Assembly (NCBI GenBank): GCA_021325655.1
Contig: JAJPGT010000023.1
Coordinates: 1 to 64,000 of the forward strand
DNA length: 64,000 nt
From: Pseudomonadota bacterium
GTDB lineage: Bacteria; Chloroflexota; UBA6077; JAJPGT01
Direction of reading: 5' to 3'
Shown here in pieces: positions 42,557-49,993 of the stretch. A model generated the notes under the pieces. The model had not been told where the DNA came from and made no database searches. It saw only the letters and a list, made by a program, of their open reading frames with translations. The translations under genes and the position numbers were made by a program. Positions within the stretch are counted from its first letter, which is position 1. The number at the start of each line of letters is the position of its first letter.

Positions 42557-43563
42557 GCCACGAAAGCGCGACGGTCGAGCAGCCTCGCGCTCCTGCCGCC
42601 CGCCGGCTGGCGGGGCGGCGGCTCAGTCTCGAAGCGGCGCTGGCGCAGTACGGCCTCTACCTGGCGCTGCTCCTGCTGGTGATCCTGTTCGGGGCCCTGT
42701 CGCCCGCGTTCTTGAGCGTGGACAATGGTCTGAGCGTCTTGCGCCAGGTCTCGACGGTTGGGATCATGGCGGTCGGGGAGGCCTTTGTGATCCTGGCCGG
42801 CGGGATCGACGTCTCGGTCGGCTCCGTCGTCGGGCTGGGGGGAATGGTTGCTGGGCTCGCGCTGCGCGACTACGGCGCCAGCCCTCTTGTCGCCGCCTTC
42901 CTGGGGCTGCTCGCCGGGCTGCTGGTCGGCCTGGTGAACGGGCTGGTGATTAGCTGGCTGCGGGTCAACCCGTTCATCACCACCCTCGCTACGCTCAGCG
43001 GGGTGCGGGGAATCGTCTACATCATCTCCAACCAGTACGATGTCCGCTTCCCCGCGCTGGATGCCTTCCTCTATTTTGGGCGTGGCTCTGTCGGGCCGAT
43101 TCCGGTCCAGGTAGTCGTGCTCGTGCTGGTGGTCGCGATCGCCTGGCTGCTCGAAACGCGCACCACGTTCGGCCGCGCCATTCACGCCCTGGGCGGCAAC
43201 GAGACGGCGGCCCGCCTCTCGGGCATCGCCGTCGAGCGGGTGCGGGTCGCTACCTACGCCATCTGCGGAGCCTGCGCCGGGCTGGCCGGGGTCCTCATCA
43301 CGGCGCAGATCGCCATCGCGGTGCCCTACCAGGGCAGCGGGGCGGAGCTGGACGTGATCGCCGCGGTGGTGGTGGGCGGGGTTGCGCTGACCGGTGGGGT
43401 GGGGAGCGTGCTGCTGGCGGCGCTCGGGGCGTTGTTTATCGGTGTGCTCGCCAACGGGATGGCGCTGCTGGACATCCCCAGTATCTGGCAGATGGTCATC
43501 AAGGGAGTCGCGATTCTGGTCGCTGTTGGCCTCTACAACATCGCTCGCACCCGGCGAGCTTGA
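42553..43563 (+). CDS. CUT2-type ABC transporter permease, second of two
   Basis: A 336-residue permease. Family motifs are VGEAFVILAGGIDVSVGSVV, VRGIVYIISNQYD and HALGGNETAARLSGIAVERV. It is only distantly similar to the permease before the ATPase (different N-terminus and loops), so it is not a recent copy. Coupled to the ATPase gene by ATGA overlap; the lyase gene follows after 9 bases. Confidence 0.9.
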   Translation: MSHESATVEQPRAPAARRLAGRRLSLEAALAQYGLYLALLLLVILFGALSPAFLSVDNGLSVLRQVSTVGIMAVGEAFVILAGGIDVSVGSVVGLGGMVAGLALRDYGASPLVAAFLGLLAGLLVGLVNGLVISWLRVNPFITTLATLSGVRGIVYIISNQYDVRFPALDAFLYFGRGSVGPIPVQVVVLVLVVAIAWLLETRTTFGRAIHALGGNETAARLSGIAVERVRVATYAICGACAGLAGVLITAQIAIAVPYQGSGAELDVIAAVVVGGVALTGGVGSVLLAALGALFIGVLANGMALLDIPSIWQMVIKGVAILVAVGLYNIARTRRA

Positions 43564-43572
43564 GAGGAGCAC

Positions 43573-44493
43573 ATGAGTCATACGGTTCGCGCCGCTCGGC
43601 CGCGACCTACCTTGCGCCGCCTGCTCCAGGGCGATGGCATCATCGTCGCTCCGGGCGCCTACGACATGCTCTCGGCGCTGCTGATCGAGCAGGCCGGCTT
43701 TCCGTGCCTGTACCTGACTGGCAATGGCCAGGCGGCCTCCGCGCTCGGACTGCCCGACCTGGGGATGATCACCCTGGCGGAGATGGCGGAGCGGCTGCGG
43801 CGCACCACGGCTACGGTTGGCATCCCGGTCATCGTGGATGCTGACGACGGGTACGGCAATCTGCTGATGCTGCAGCGCGCGGTGCGCGAGTTCGAGGCGG
43901 CCGGCGCGAGCGCGATCCAGCTCGAGGACCAGGCCAGCCCGAAGAAGTGCGGCCACGAGCTGGGGCGCGAGGTGGTCCCAGTTGAGGACATGATCGCCCG
44001 GCTGCGCGCGGCCGTCGACGCGCGTGCCGACCCGCATACGCTGCTCATCGCCCGCACTGATGCCCGCACCACGCATGGCCTGGTGGAGGCGATCCGCCGT
44101 GGCCGGATCTACGCCGAGCACGGGGCCGACGTCGTATTCGTGGAGTCACCCGAGAGCGAGGAGGAGTTTGCCGAGATCGCCCGCTCGATCGATGCACCGC
44201 TGCTGGCGAACATGGTGGAGACGAGCCGCAGCCCATACCTCCCCTGGCAGCGGCTTCAGCAGCTCGGCTTCAAGATCGCCATCTACCCCGGCAGCGCCTT
44301 CCTGGCCGCTGCCCGTGCCGTGCAGGACGTGCTCAGGGCGATCCACGACCACGGCTCGGCTGCGCCGCTGCTGGAGCGGATGATGACGCTGAAGCAGTAC
44401 CACGACGTGCTCCATTTTCAGGAATACGCGGCGCTGGAACGCGGCTACCGCGCCCCGGCAGCGGACGCGAGCACGGGCGAGCGGCGGCGCTGA
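43573..44493 (+). CDS. Isocitrate lyase/PEP mutase superfamily lyase
   Basis: A 306-residue TIM-barrel enzyme. The Mg-binding DADDGYGN (89-96) and the catalytic loop KKCGH (124-128) are intact; KKCGH marks lyases (2-methylisocitrate, 2,3-dimethylmalate or oxaloacetate-type) rather than phosphonopyruvate mutases. It would cleave a C-C bond in a (substituted) malate or isocitrate-like acid to pyruvate or glyoxylate plus a dicarboxylate. Ribosome site GAGAGGAG; 9 bp after the permease and 26 bp before an amidase gene, it likely handles the carbon skeleton left after ring opening and deamidation. Confidence 0.88.
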   Translation: MSHTVRAARPRPTLRRLLQGDGIIVAPGAYDMLSALLIEQAGFPCLYLTGNGQAASALGLPDLGMITLAEMAERLRRTTATVGIPVIVDADDGYGNLLMLQRAVREFEAAGASAIQLEDQASPKKCGHELGREVVPVEDMIARLRAAVDARADPHTLLIARTDARTTHGLVEAIRRGRIYAEHGADVVFVESPESEEEFAEIARSIDAPLLANMVETSRSPYLPWQRLQQLGFKIAIYPGSAFLAAARAVQDVLRAIHDHGSAAPLLERMMTLKQYHDVLHFQEYAALERGYRAPAADASTGERRR

Positions 44494-44519
44494 GCGCGCA
44501 CCACAGAGGAGGAATTCGG

Positions 44520-45194
44520 ATGGACGTCGAGCGTATCAGGGAGCAATACAAGCGTTCCGGGCTGGTGGGCCGGGTTGGCTTCGGCAGTCGGCCGGCAATC
44601 GTCGTGGTGGACTTCATCAAGGGGCTCACCGATCCAAGCTACCCGCTTGGGGCCCGGATGGATGCCGCGGTGCTGGCGACGCGCCGGCTCTTGGACGCCG
44701 CCCGCGCGGCTCGCGTCCTGATCATCTACACCACCATTGGCTACGAGCCGAGCCTGCTGGACGCGGGCGTGTTCGTGAAAAAGGCGCCCGGGCTGCGCCA
44801 CCAGATCCTGGGCACCCCGGCGGTAGCAGTGGATGACCGGCTCGCCCCGCGCCCCGACGAGCCGGTGCTGGTGAAGAAGTACCAGAGCTCCTTCTTCGGC
44901 ACCCCGCTCGCGAGCCTGCTCACCGCCGCTGGCGTCGACACCTGCATTGTCACCGGCTGCGTCACCAGCGGCTGTGTCCGTGCCACCGCGGTCGACTCGA
45001 TGCAGCACGGCTTCCGCACGATCCTGCCACTGGAGTGTGTGGCCGACCGAGCCCCAGAGCCGCACGAGGCGAACCTGCTCGACATAGACAGCAAGGTGGC
45101 CGACGTGGTCAGCCTCGAGGAGGCGCTCGCCTACCTCGCCTCGCTGCCGACGGCCGCGGCGCGCCAGCCGGTGGCAGCGGACACGCGCCGGTGA
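44520..45194 (+). CDS. Isochorismatase-family hydrolase, N-carbamoylsarcosine amidase-like (first copy)
   Basis: A 224-residue cysteine hydrolase. The catalytic triad is Asp31 (IVVVDFIKG), Lys119/120 (VLVKKYQSSFFGTPL) and Cys152 (GCVTSGCVRAT), with the preceding cis-peptide region. The pattern GFGSRP..., DDRLAPRPDEPV, ...FGTPL and the end DRAPEPHEANLLDIDSKVAD resembles N-carbamoylsarcosine amidohydrolase of Arthrobacter and maleamate amidohydrolase. It removes ammonia (and CO2 if the substrate is a ureide). A paralogue lies at 48921. Coupled by GTGA overlap to the CoA-transferase gene. Confidence 0.88.
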   Translation: MDVERIREQYKRSGLVGRVGFGSRPAIVVVDFIKGLTDPSYPLGARMDAAVLATRRLLDAARAARVLIIYTTIGYEPSLLDAGVFVKKAPGLRHQILGTPAVAVDDRLAPRPDEPVLVKKYQSSFFGTPLASLLTAAGVDTCIVTGCVTSGCVRATAVDSMQHGFRTILPLECVADRAPEPHEANLLDIDSKVADVVSLEEALAYLASLPTAAARQPVAADTRR

Positions 45195-46408
45195 GCGGGG
45201 CTCCCAAGGCACCCGCTCGGCCGCTGGCCGAGATGCGGGTGCTGGATCTGGCGACCTTCATCGCCGCACCCTTCTGTGGGACGCTGCTCGCGGAGTTCGG
45301 GGCGGATGTCATCAAGGTGGAGCTGCCCGGAGCGGGCGACTCGGCGCGCACCCTGGGCGACCAGGAGCAGGGCGTGTCGTTGCTCTGGCTGCAGGAGGCG
45401 CGGAACAAGCGGGCGCTCACCTGCGATCTGCGTGTTCCGGCCGGGCAGCAGATCATCCGCGAGCTGGTGGCGGCCGGCTACGATATCGTGCTGGAGAACT
45501 TCCGCCCCGGCACCCTGGAGCGCTGGAACCTGGGCTACCAGGACCTGGCGCAGGTGAACCCGAGAGTCATCCTGGTGCGCGTCAGCGGGTACGGCCAAAC
45601 CGGCCCGGCGCGACACAAGCCCGGCTTCGGCCGCATCGCCCATGCCTTCGGCGGTCTCACCTACCTGGCCGGGTACCCCGACCGGCCGCCGGTCAATCCC
45701 GGCTCGGCGACCATCGCTGACTACGTTGCCGGCCTGTTCGCCGCCTTCGGTGTGATGGTCGCCCGCGAGTATCGTGCCCGCACCGGGCGCGGCCAGCAGA
45801 TCGACGTCGCGCTCTACGAAGCGATCTTCCGCATCCTGGATAGCCTGGCGATCACGTACTCCGTCAAGGGAACGGTGCGCGAGCGGGTCGGCACGATCAC
45901 CCCGCTTGCCGCGCCGCACAACCATTATCCGACGGCGGACGAGAAGTGGATCGCGATCGCCTGCACCAACGATCGTCTCTTCACCCGCCTGGCCAGAGTG
46001 ATGGGGTGCCCGGAGCTGAGTACCGACCCTCGCTTCGCCGACGCGCGCTCCCGCGTCGAGCACCGCGAGGAGCTCGACACGCTGGTCAGCGCCTGGACCG
46101 CGCGCCACCCGCTCCGGAAGCTGGTGCAGCTCCTGGACGAAGCGGAGATTCCGTGTAGCCCGATCTACAGCATCGCCGACATCTTTCAGGATCCGCAGTA
46201 CCGGGCTCGCCAGACGCTGCTCGAAGTCGTCCACCCGCTCCTGGGGCCACTCCAGATGCCGACCGTCATCCCGCGCCTGTCCGATTCGCCCGGCGCGGTC
46301 GAGTGGCTCGGCCCGGCGCTGGGCGAGCACACCGAGCAGGTGCTCCGCGAGGTGCTCGGCTACACGCCCGCGCGGATCGCGGCGCTACGCGCAGAGGGGG
46401 TGATCTGA
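45191..46408 (+). CDS. Class III CoA-transferase (CaiB/BaiF family)
   Basis: A 405-residue enzyme. It has the family N-terminus MRVLDLATFIAAPFCGTLLAEFGADVIKVE (here read in parts), ENFRPGTLERWNLGY, and GYGQTGPARHKPGFGRIAHA; the catalytic Asp is most likely that in ATIADYVAGLFA. These enzymes move CoA between carboxylic acids (formate/oxalate, carnitine, succinate/itaconate and others). In this operon it may activate the acid formed after deamidation. GTG 45191 overlaps the amidase stop. Confidence 0.9.
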   Translation: MSGAPKAPARPLAEMRVLDLATFIAAPFCGTLLAEFGADVIKVELPGAGDSARTLGDQEQGVSLLWLQEARNKRALTCDLRVPAGQQIIRELVAAGYDIVLENFRPGTLERWNLGYQDLAQVNPRVILVRVSGYGQTGPARHKPGFGRIAHAFGGLTYLAGYPDRPPVNPGSATIADYVAGLFAAFGVMVAREYRARTGRGQQIDVALYEAIFRILDSLAITYSVKGTVRERVGTITPLAAPHNHYPTADEKWIAIACTNDRLFTRLARVMGCPELSTDPRFADARSRVEHREELDTLVSAWTARHPLRKLVQLLDEAEIPCSPIYSIADIFQDPQYRARQTLLEVVHPLLGPLQMPTVIPRLSDSPGAVEWLGPALGEHTEQVLREVLGYTPARIAALRAEGVI

Positions 46409-46542
46409 TGCCCGTGCGCCGTGGCAGTGGCAGGCGCGCAGCAACAGACACTGCGCTCGGGCAACGGAGGGACGAGCCGTCAGTCGTGGTCTACCGCGGC
46501 GGAGCGTGTGCACCTGAGCGCATGAGCGTATCGAGGAGGTGA
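46408..46542 (+). CDS. Possible 44-residue coupled mini-gene
   Basis: The ATG overlaps the CoA-transferase stop (TGATG), GAGGGGG lies just upstream, and the frame ends at a TGA 2 bases before the next start, filling the gap exactly. The product (MPVRRGSGRRAATDTALGQR...) is basic and of low complexity with no recognised family. It may only be a ribosome bridge between the flanking genes, or chance. Confidence 0.3.
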   Translation: MPVRRGSGRRAATDTALGQRRDEPSVVVYRGGACAPERMSVSRR

Positions 46543-46544
46543 CG

Positions 46545-47471
46545 ATGCCACGCGACCTGGTTGGCTATGGTCCGAATCCGCCCCGCGCCCGCTGGCCGGG
46601 CGATGCCCGGGTGGCACTCTCGATCGTGGTGAACTTCGAGGAGGGCTCCGAGCAGTCGGTGACCGACGGCGACCCGCGGGCGGAAGCGATCGGCGAGATC
46701 CCTTATCCGATGCCGCCCGGAATCGCTGACCTGACCAACGAGTCGATCTACGAGTACGGGATGCGGGTCGGGCTGTGGCGCGTGCTGGACGTCCTCGCCC
46801 GCCACGAGGTGAAGGCGACCTTCTTCCTGTGTGGGCAGGCGATGGAGCGCGCTCCGGACGCCGCCCGCGCCGTCCACCAGGCCGGCCACGAGCTGATCAG
46901 TCATGGCTACCGCTGGGAGGAGTATTTCCGGATGGACCGCGAGACGGAGCGGGAGCGAATCCAGCTCACCATCCGTGCCTTCGAACGGGTAGTCGGGCAG
47001 CGCCCGCTGGGCTGGTACTGTCGTTATGGCCCGAGCGTGAACACTCGCGACCTGCTCGTCGAGGAGGGCGGCTTCCTCTACGACTCGGACGCCTACAACG
47101 ACGACCTGCCCTACTGGGTCACGGTGCGGGGGATGCAGCATCTGGTTGTCCCCTACAACCTGGACGTCAACGACATCCGCTTCTGGCTCGGCCCGGCGTT
47201 TGTCACCGGCTCGCAGTTCGACGCCTACTGCCGCGAGACACTGGACTGGCTCTACGACGAGGGTGCCAGCACCCCGCGGATCATGTCCGTCGGACTCCAT
47301 CCGCGGATCATCGGCCGCCCTGGCCGGATCGGCGGACTGGACCGTTTCCTCGGCTATGCCCGCTCGCGACCCGGTGTCTGGTTCGCGACGCGGGGAGAGA
47401 TCGCCCGCACCTGGCGTGAGCAGTTCCCGCCCGATGGGCCGCTCACCCCAGCCTGGCGGGTCCAGGGATAG
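46545..47471 (+). CDS. puuE: PuuE-type allantoinase / cyclic imidase (polysaccharide deacetylase fold)
   Basis: A 308-residue NodB-like fold protein. The N-terminus MPRDLVGYGPNPPRARWPG, NFEEGSEQSVTDGD, SIYEYGMRVGLWRVLDVL, ISHGYRWEEYFRMD, EEGGFLYDSDAYNDDLPYW and SVGLHPRIIGRPGRIGGLDR correspond closely to PuuE of Pseudomonas, the metal-independent allantoinase; cyclic imide hydrolases share this fold. It hydrolyses an amide bond in a five-membered N-heterocycle. ATG 46545 sits behind GAGGAGG. No uricase or allantoate amidohydrolase genes are present, so a cyclic imide or hydantoin is at least as likely as allantoin. Confidence 0.85.
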   Translation: MPRDLVGYGPNPPRARWPGDARVALSIVVNFEEGSEQSVTDGDPRAEAIGEIPYPMPPGIADLTNESIYEYGMRVGLWRVLDVLARHEVKATFFLCGQAMERAPDAARAVHQAGHELISHGYRWEEYFRMDRETERERIQLTIRAFERVVGQRPLGWYCRYGPSVNTRDLLVEEGGFLYDSDAYNDDLPYWVTVRGMQHLVVPYNLDVNDIRFWLGPAFVTGSQFDAYCRETLDWLYDEGASTPRIMSVGLHPRIIGRPGRIGGLDRFLGYARSRPGVWFATRGEIARTWREQFPPDGPLTPAWRVQG

Positions 47472-47482
47472 AGGAGACTGAG

Positions 47483-48889
47483 ATGCTCGACCTGCTCATC
47501 AGTGGCGGCGAGGTCGTGTCGCCCGACGCGACGACCAGGCTGGACGTCGCGGTCAAGGATGGCCGCGTGGTCGCGCTCGCCAGCCCGGGGACACTCCAGC
47601 AGGAGGCGCGGCGGACGATCGACGCCAGCGGCAGGTACGTTCTCCCTGGCGGAGTCGACGCGCACGTCCATTTCAGTCTCGATTTGAACGAGACCATGCG
47701 TGCGCAGTCCTCCACGGCGGGCAGCCGCGCCGCGGCCTATGGCGGCACGACGACCTTCATCGACTTCGCCTTCCAGGCCGGCAACGGCAGTCTGCTGGAA
47801 GCGATCCGGGTCAAGCAAGAGCGGCTGGCGACGGAGAAACCGAACGTCGACTACGCGCTCCATTCGTTCGTGACTGGAGCGTTCCCCTTCGAAGTAATCG
47901 AAGAGTTGAAGGACGCCATCGCTGAAGGGGTAATGTCCTTCAAGATGTTCACCACCTTCTCCGGCGCCTCCGCCTCCGGTTCTCTCTTTACCGATGACGG
48001 CCGGATCTGGGGAGTCATGGAGGAGCTGGCCAAACATGGCGGGATCGCCCAGGTCCACTGCGAGGACGACTGCATCATCGATTTCCACGTCCGCCGACTG
48101 TATCGCGAGGGGCGGGCCCAGGGGACGAATATCCACCTGGCGCGGCCGAACCTGGCCGAGGAGGCGGCGATCCGGCGCATGCTGCTCCTTTCCAAGCGCA
48201 GCGGCTGTCCGCTGTACGTGGTCCACGTCTCCACCCACGAGGGCATCGAGGCGATTGCCGCGGCGCACGGCGACGGCCAGCCCGTCTACGGCGAGATCCT
48301 ACACAACTACCTCGTCTTCACCAGCGAGGCTTACTCCCGCCCGCGCGGGCTGACCTACCACAACTACCCGCCACTGAAATACGAGCAGGACCGCCAGGCG
48401 CTCTGGAGTGCGCTCGCCACAGGCCGCGGAGGCGACACCGTCGCCTCCGACGACTACACCATCCCGCTTGCCGCCAAGCTCTCCGGAACCAGGGTGGACA
48501 ACGTTCCCGGTGGCCACAACGGGGTGGAGACGCGGCTGATGACCCTATTCTCCGAAGGGGTATCGACCGGGAAGATCAGCGTGAATACCCTGGTCGCCGC
48601 CGCCTGCACCAACCCGGCCAAGCTGTTCGGTCTGTTTCCGCGCAAGGGGATCATCGCGCCAGGCAGCGACGCGGATATCGTTGTGTTCGATCCGCGGATC
48701 GAACGAAGGATCAGCCTGGAGGACCTGCACTCCGATTGCGACTACAGCATCTGGGAAGGGCACGTCTTCCGCGGCATGCCGGTGATGACCATCCTCCGTG
48801 GCGAGGTGCTGGTGGAGAACGGCACCTGGGTCGGGCCGACCGGGATCGGCCAGTTCATTCCTGGAAAAGCGCAGATGTCCTGGCGCTAG
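47483..48889 (+). CDS. Dihydropyrimidinase/hydantoinase family amidohydrolase
   Basis: A 468-residue metal-dependent cyclic amidase. Binuclear metal ligands: His61 and His63 (DAHVHF), carboxylated Lys154 (MSFKMFTTF), His192 (AQVHCED), His248 (VVHVST) and Asp323 (VASDDYTIP). The last motif is SDDY instead of the SDHC common in dihydropyrimidinases, so substrate preference may differ. The end has NPAKLFGLFPRKGIIAPGSDAD. It opens hydantoin or dihydropyrimidine rings to N-carbamoyl acids, which suits the N-carbamoyl amidase-like genes on both sides. Starts 11 bp after puuE. Confidence 0.9.
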   Translation: MLDLLISGGEVVSPDATTRLDVAVKDGRVVALASPGTLQQEARRTIDASGRYVLPGGVDAHVHFSLDLNETMRAQSSTAGSRAAAYGGTTTFIDFAFQAGNGSLLEAIRVKQERLATEKPNVDYALHSFVTGAFPFEVIEELKDAIAEGVMSFKMFTTFSGASASGSLFTDDGRIWGVMEELAKHGGIAQVHCEDDCIIDFHVRRLYREGRAQGTNIHLARPNLAEEAAIRRMLLLSKRSGCPLYVVHVSTHEGIEAIAAAHGDGQPVYGEILHNYLVFTSEAYSRPRGLTYHNYPPLKYEQDRQALWSALATGRGGDTVASDDYTIPLAAKLSGTRVDNVPGGHNGVETRLMTLFSEGVSTGKISVNTLVAAACTNPAKLFGLFPRKGIIAPGSDADIVVFDPRIERRISLEDLHSDCDYSIWEGHVFRGMPVMTILRGEVLVENGTWVGPTGIGQFIPGKAQMSWR

Positions 48890-48920
48890 CTTATCTCCCG
48901 AGCACCAAGGAGCAGCAGTA

Positions 48921-49610
48921 ATGTCGTACACTCCCGCCCCCCGCTTCGCCCAGGCGAAGCAGCTCTACACCGAAAAAGGGATCGGCAGCCGCGTCGGCTT
49001 TGGCAGCCGGCCCTGCTTTCTGATCGTGGATTTCGCGAAGGGCTTTACCGATCCGAGCACTCCTGTTGGCGCCCCGCTGGACGCTGAGGTCGAGGCGACC
49101 GCCGCGGTGCTGGCGGCCGCCCGCACCGCCGGGGTGCTCATCGTGTTCCTCACCACGGGCTACCAGCCGGACCTCCGTGATGGGGGCCGCTTTGTCGAGA
49201 AGGTGCCGGCGCTGCGCTGCATGGTGCTGGGCAGCCGGTGGGTGGAGATCGACGACCGCCTCCGGCCACGCGAGGGCGAGCCGGTCATCCTGAAAAAGTT
49301 TTCCAGTGGCTTTCTGGGCACGAACCTGGGGCCGCTCCTGACCAGCCAGGGGATCGACACCGTCATCATCGCGGGCTGCTCGACCAGCGGCTGCGTGCGG
49401 GCGACGGCCCACGATGCCTGCAGCTACGGCTTCCGGACGATCATCGCCCGGGAGTGCGTGGGCGACCGCGCCCCGGAGCCGCATGAGGCGAACCTGTTCG
49501 ACATCGACGCCAAGTACGGCGACGTCGTCGCCAAGGAGGCGGTCATCGCCTACTTCCACCAGCTCACCGGCCAGCAGCCACCCGGGGCGCTCGCTCCGAG
49601 CGGGCGCTAA
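48921..49610 (+). CDS. Isochorismatase-family hydrolase, N-carbamoylsarcosine amidase-like (second copy)
   Basis: A 229-residue paralogue of the hydrolase at 44520. The triad is Asp37 (LIVDFAKG), Lys125/126 (ILKKFSSGFLGTNL) and Cys158 (GCSTSGCVRAT). IDDRLRPREGEPVILKK, SQGIDTVIIAGC and NLFDIDAKYGDVV match N-carbamoylsarcosine amidohydrolase even better than the first copy. It probably cleaves the N-carbamoyl acid from the hydantoinase to amino acid, CO2 and NH3. ATG 48921 lies 31 bp after the hydantoinase with AAGGAG upstream. Last gene of the run. Confidence 0.88.
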   Translation: MSYTPAPRFAQAKQLYTEKGIGSRVGFGSRPCFLIVDFAKGFTDPSTPVGAPLDAEVEATAAVLAAARTAGVLIVFLTTGYQPDLRDGGRFVEKVPALRCMVLGSRWVEIDDRLRPREGEPVILKKFSSGFLGTNLGPLLTSQGIDTVIIAGCSTSGCVRATAHDACSYGFRTIIARECVGDRAPEPHEANLFDIDAKYGDVVAKEAVIAYFHQLTGQQPPGALAPSGR

Positions 49611-49993
49611 CGGGACCCAGCCGAACGAATAAGAGGCAGGCCCGGCGCTGCGCGCCCACCCGCGCAGCGTCCGTTGAGCCCGCTGGCTCTGTTCCCGCCA
49701 CACCTGGAGACACTCGCCCGGCAGGTGCTGCGCTGCCACCCGCTGGGGCCCGCAGCTCTTGTCGCGGCTCGCGCCCTGGAATCGCTGGCGGGGCGCGCCG
49801 GCCATTGGTACACTGCAACCGAGTGTCTATGTCATCAGATCGTAGTCGTCGCTGCCTTGCATACGGCCACCGGATCCAGGCCCGAGGGATTCGGCCGGCG
49901 ACGGGCGCCGGCTCAGCGCTCCCGCTGATCCGCTAGCGTCTGCCCCCGCGCTGCCCCCTCGCGTCTGGCGAGGGGGCTAGCCCTGGGGGCGCT
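49611..49993. other. 383-bp intergenic stretch between amidase operon and Nramp gene
   Basis: It holds a candidate -10 TACACT near 49809 and a 10-bp hairpin (49953-49977). A possible 84-residue frame at 49674 has no ribosome site or family resemblance and is not annotated. A long leader for the downstream transporter is possible, but no known metal riboswitch is recognised. Confidence 0.45.
49953..49977 (+). terminator. Hairpin in leader of Nramp-like gene
   Basis: A 10-bp stem (GCCCCCTCGC and its complement) with a 5-nt loop, ending 16 bases before the ATG. It may end transcripts arriving from the amidase operon, or act as an attenuator in the leader. Confidence 0.4.

Noticed and set aside
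42367-44121. 584-codon minus-strand frame opposite permease and lyase genes
   Set aside because: Low-complexity, Asp/Gln/His-rich antisense frame; the plus-strand genes carry clear catalytic motifs.
49674-49928. 84-codon plus-strand frame before the Nramp gene
   Set aside because: No ribosome site, no family resemblance and composition like non-coding DNA.
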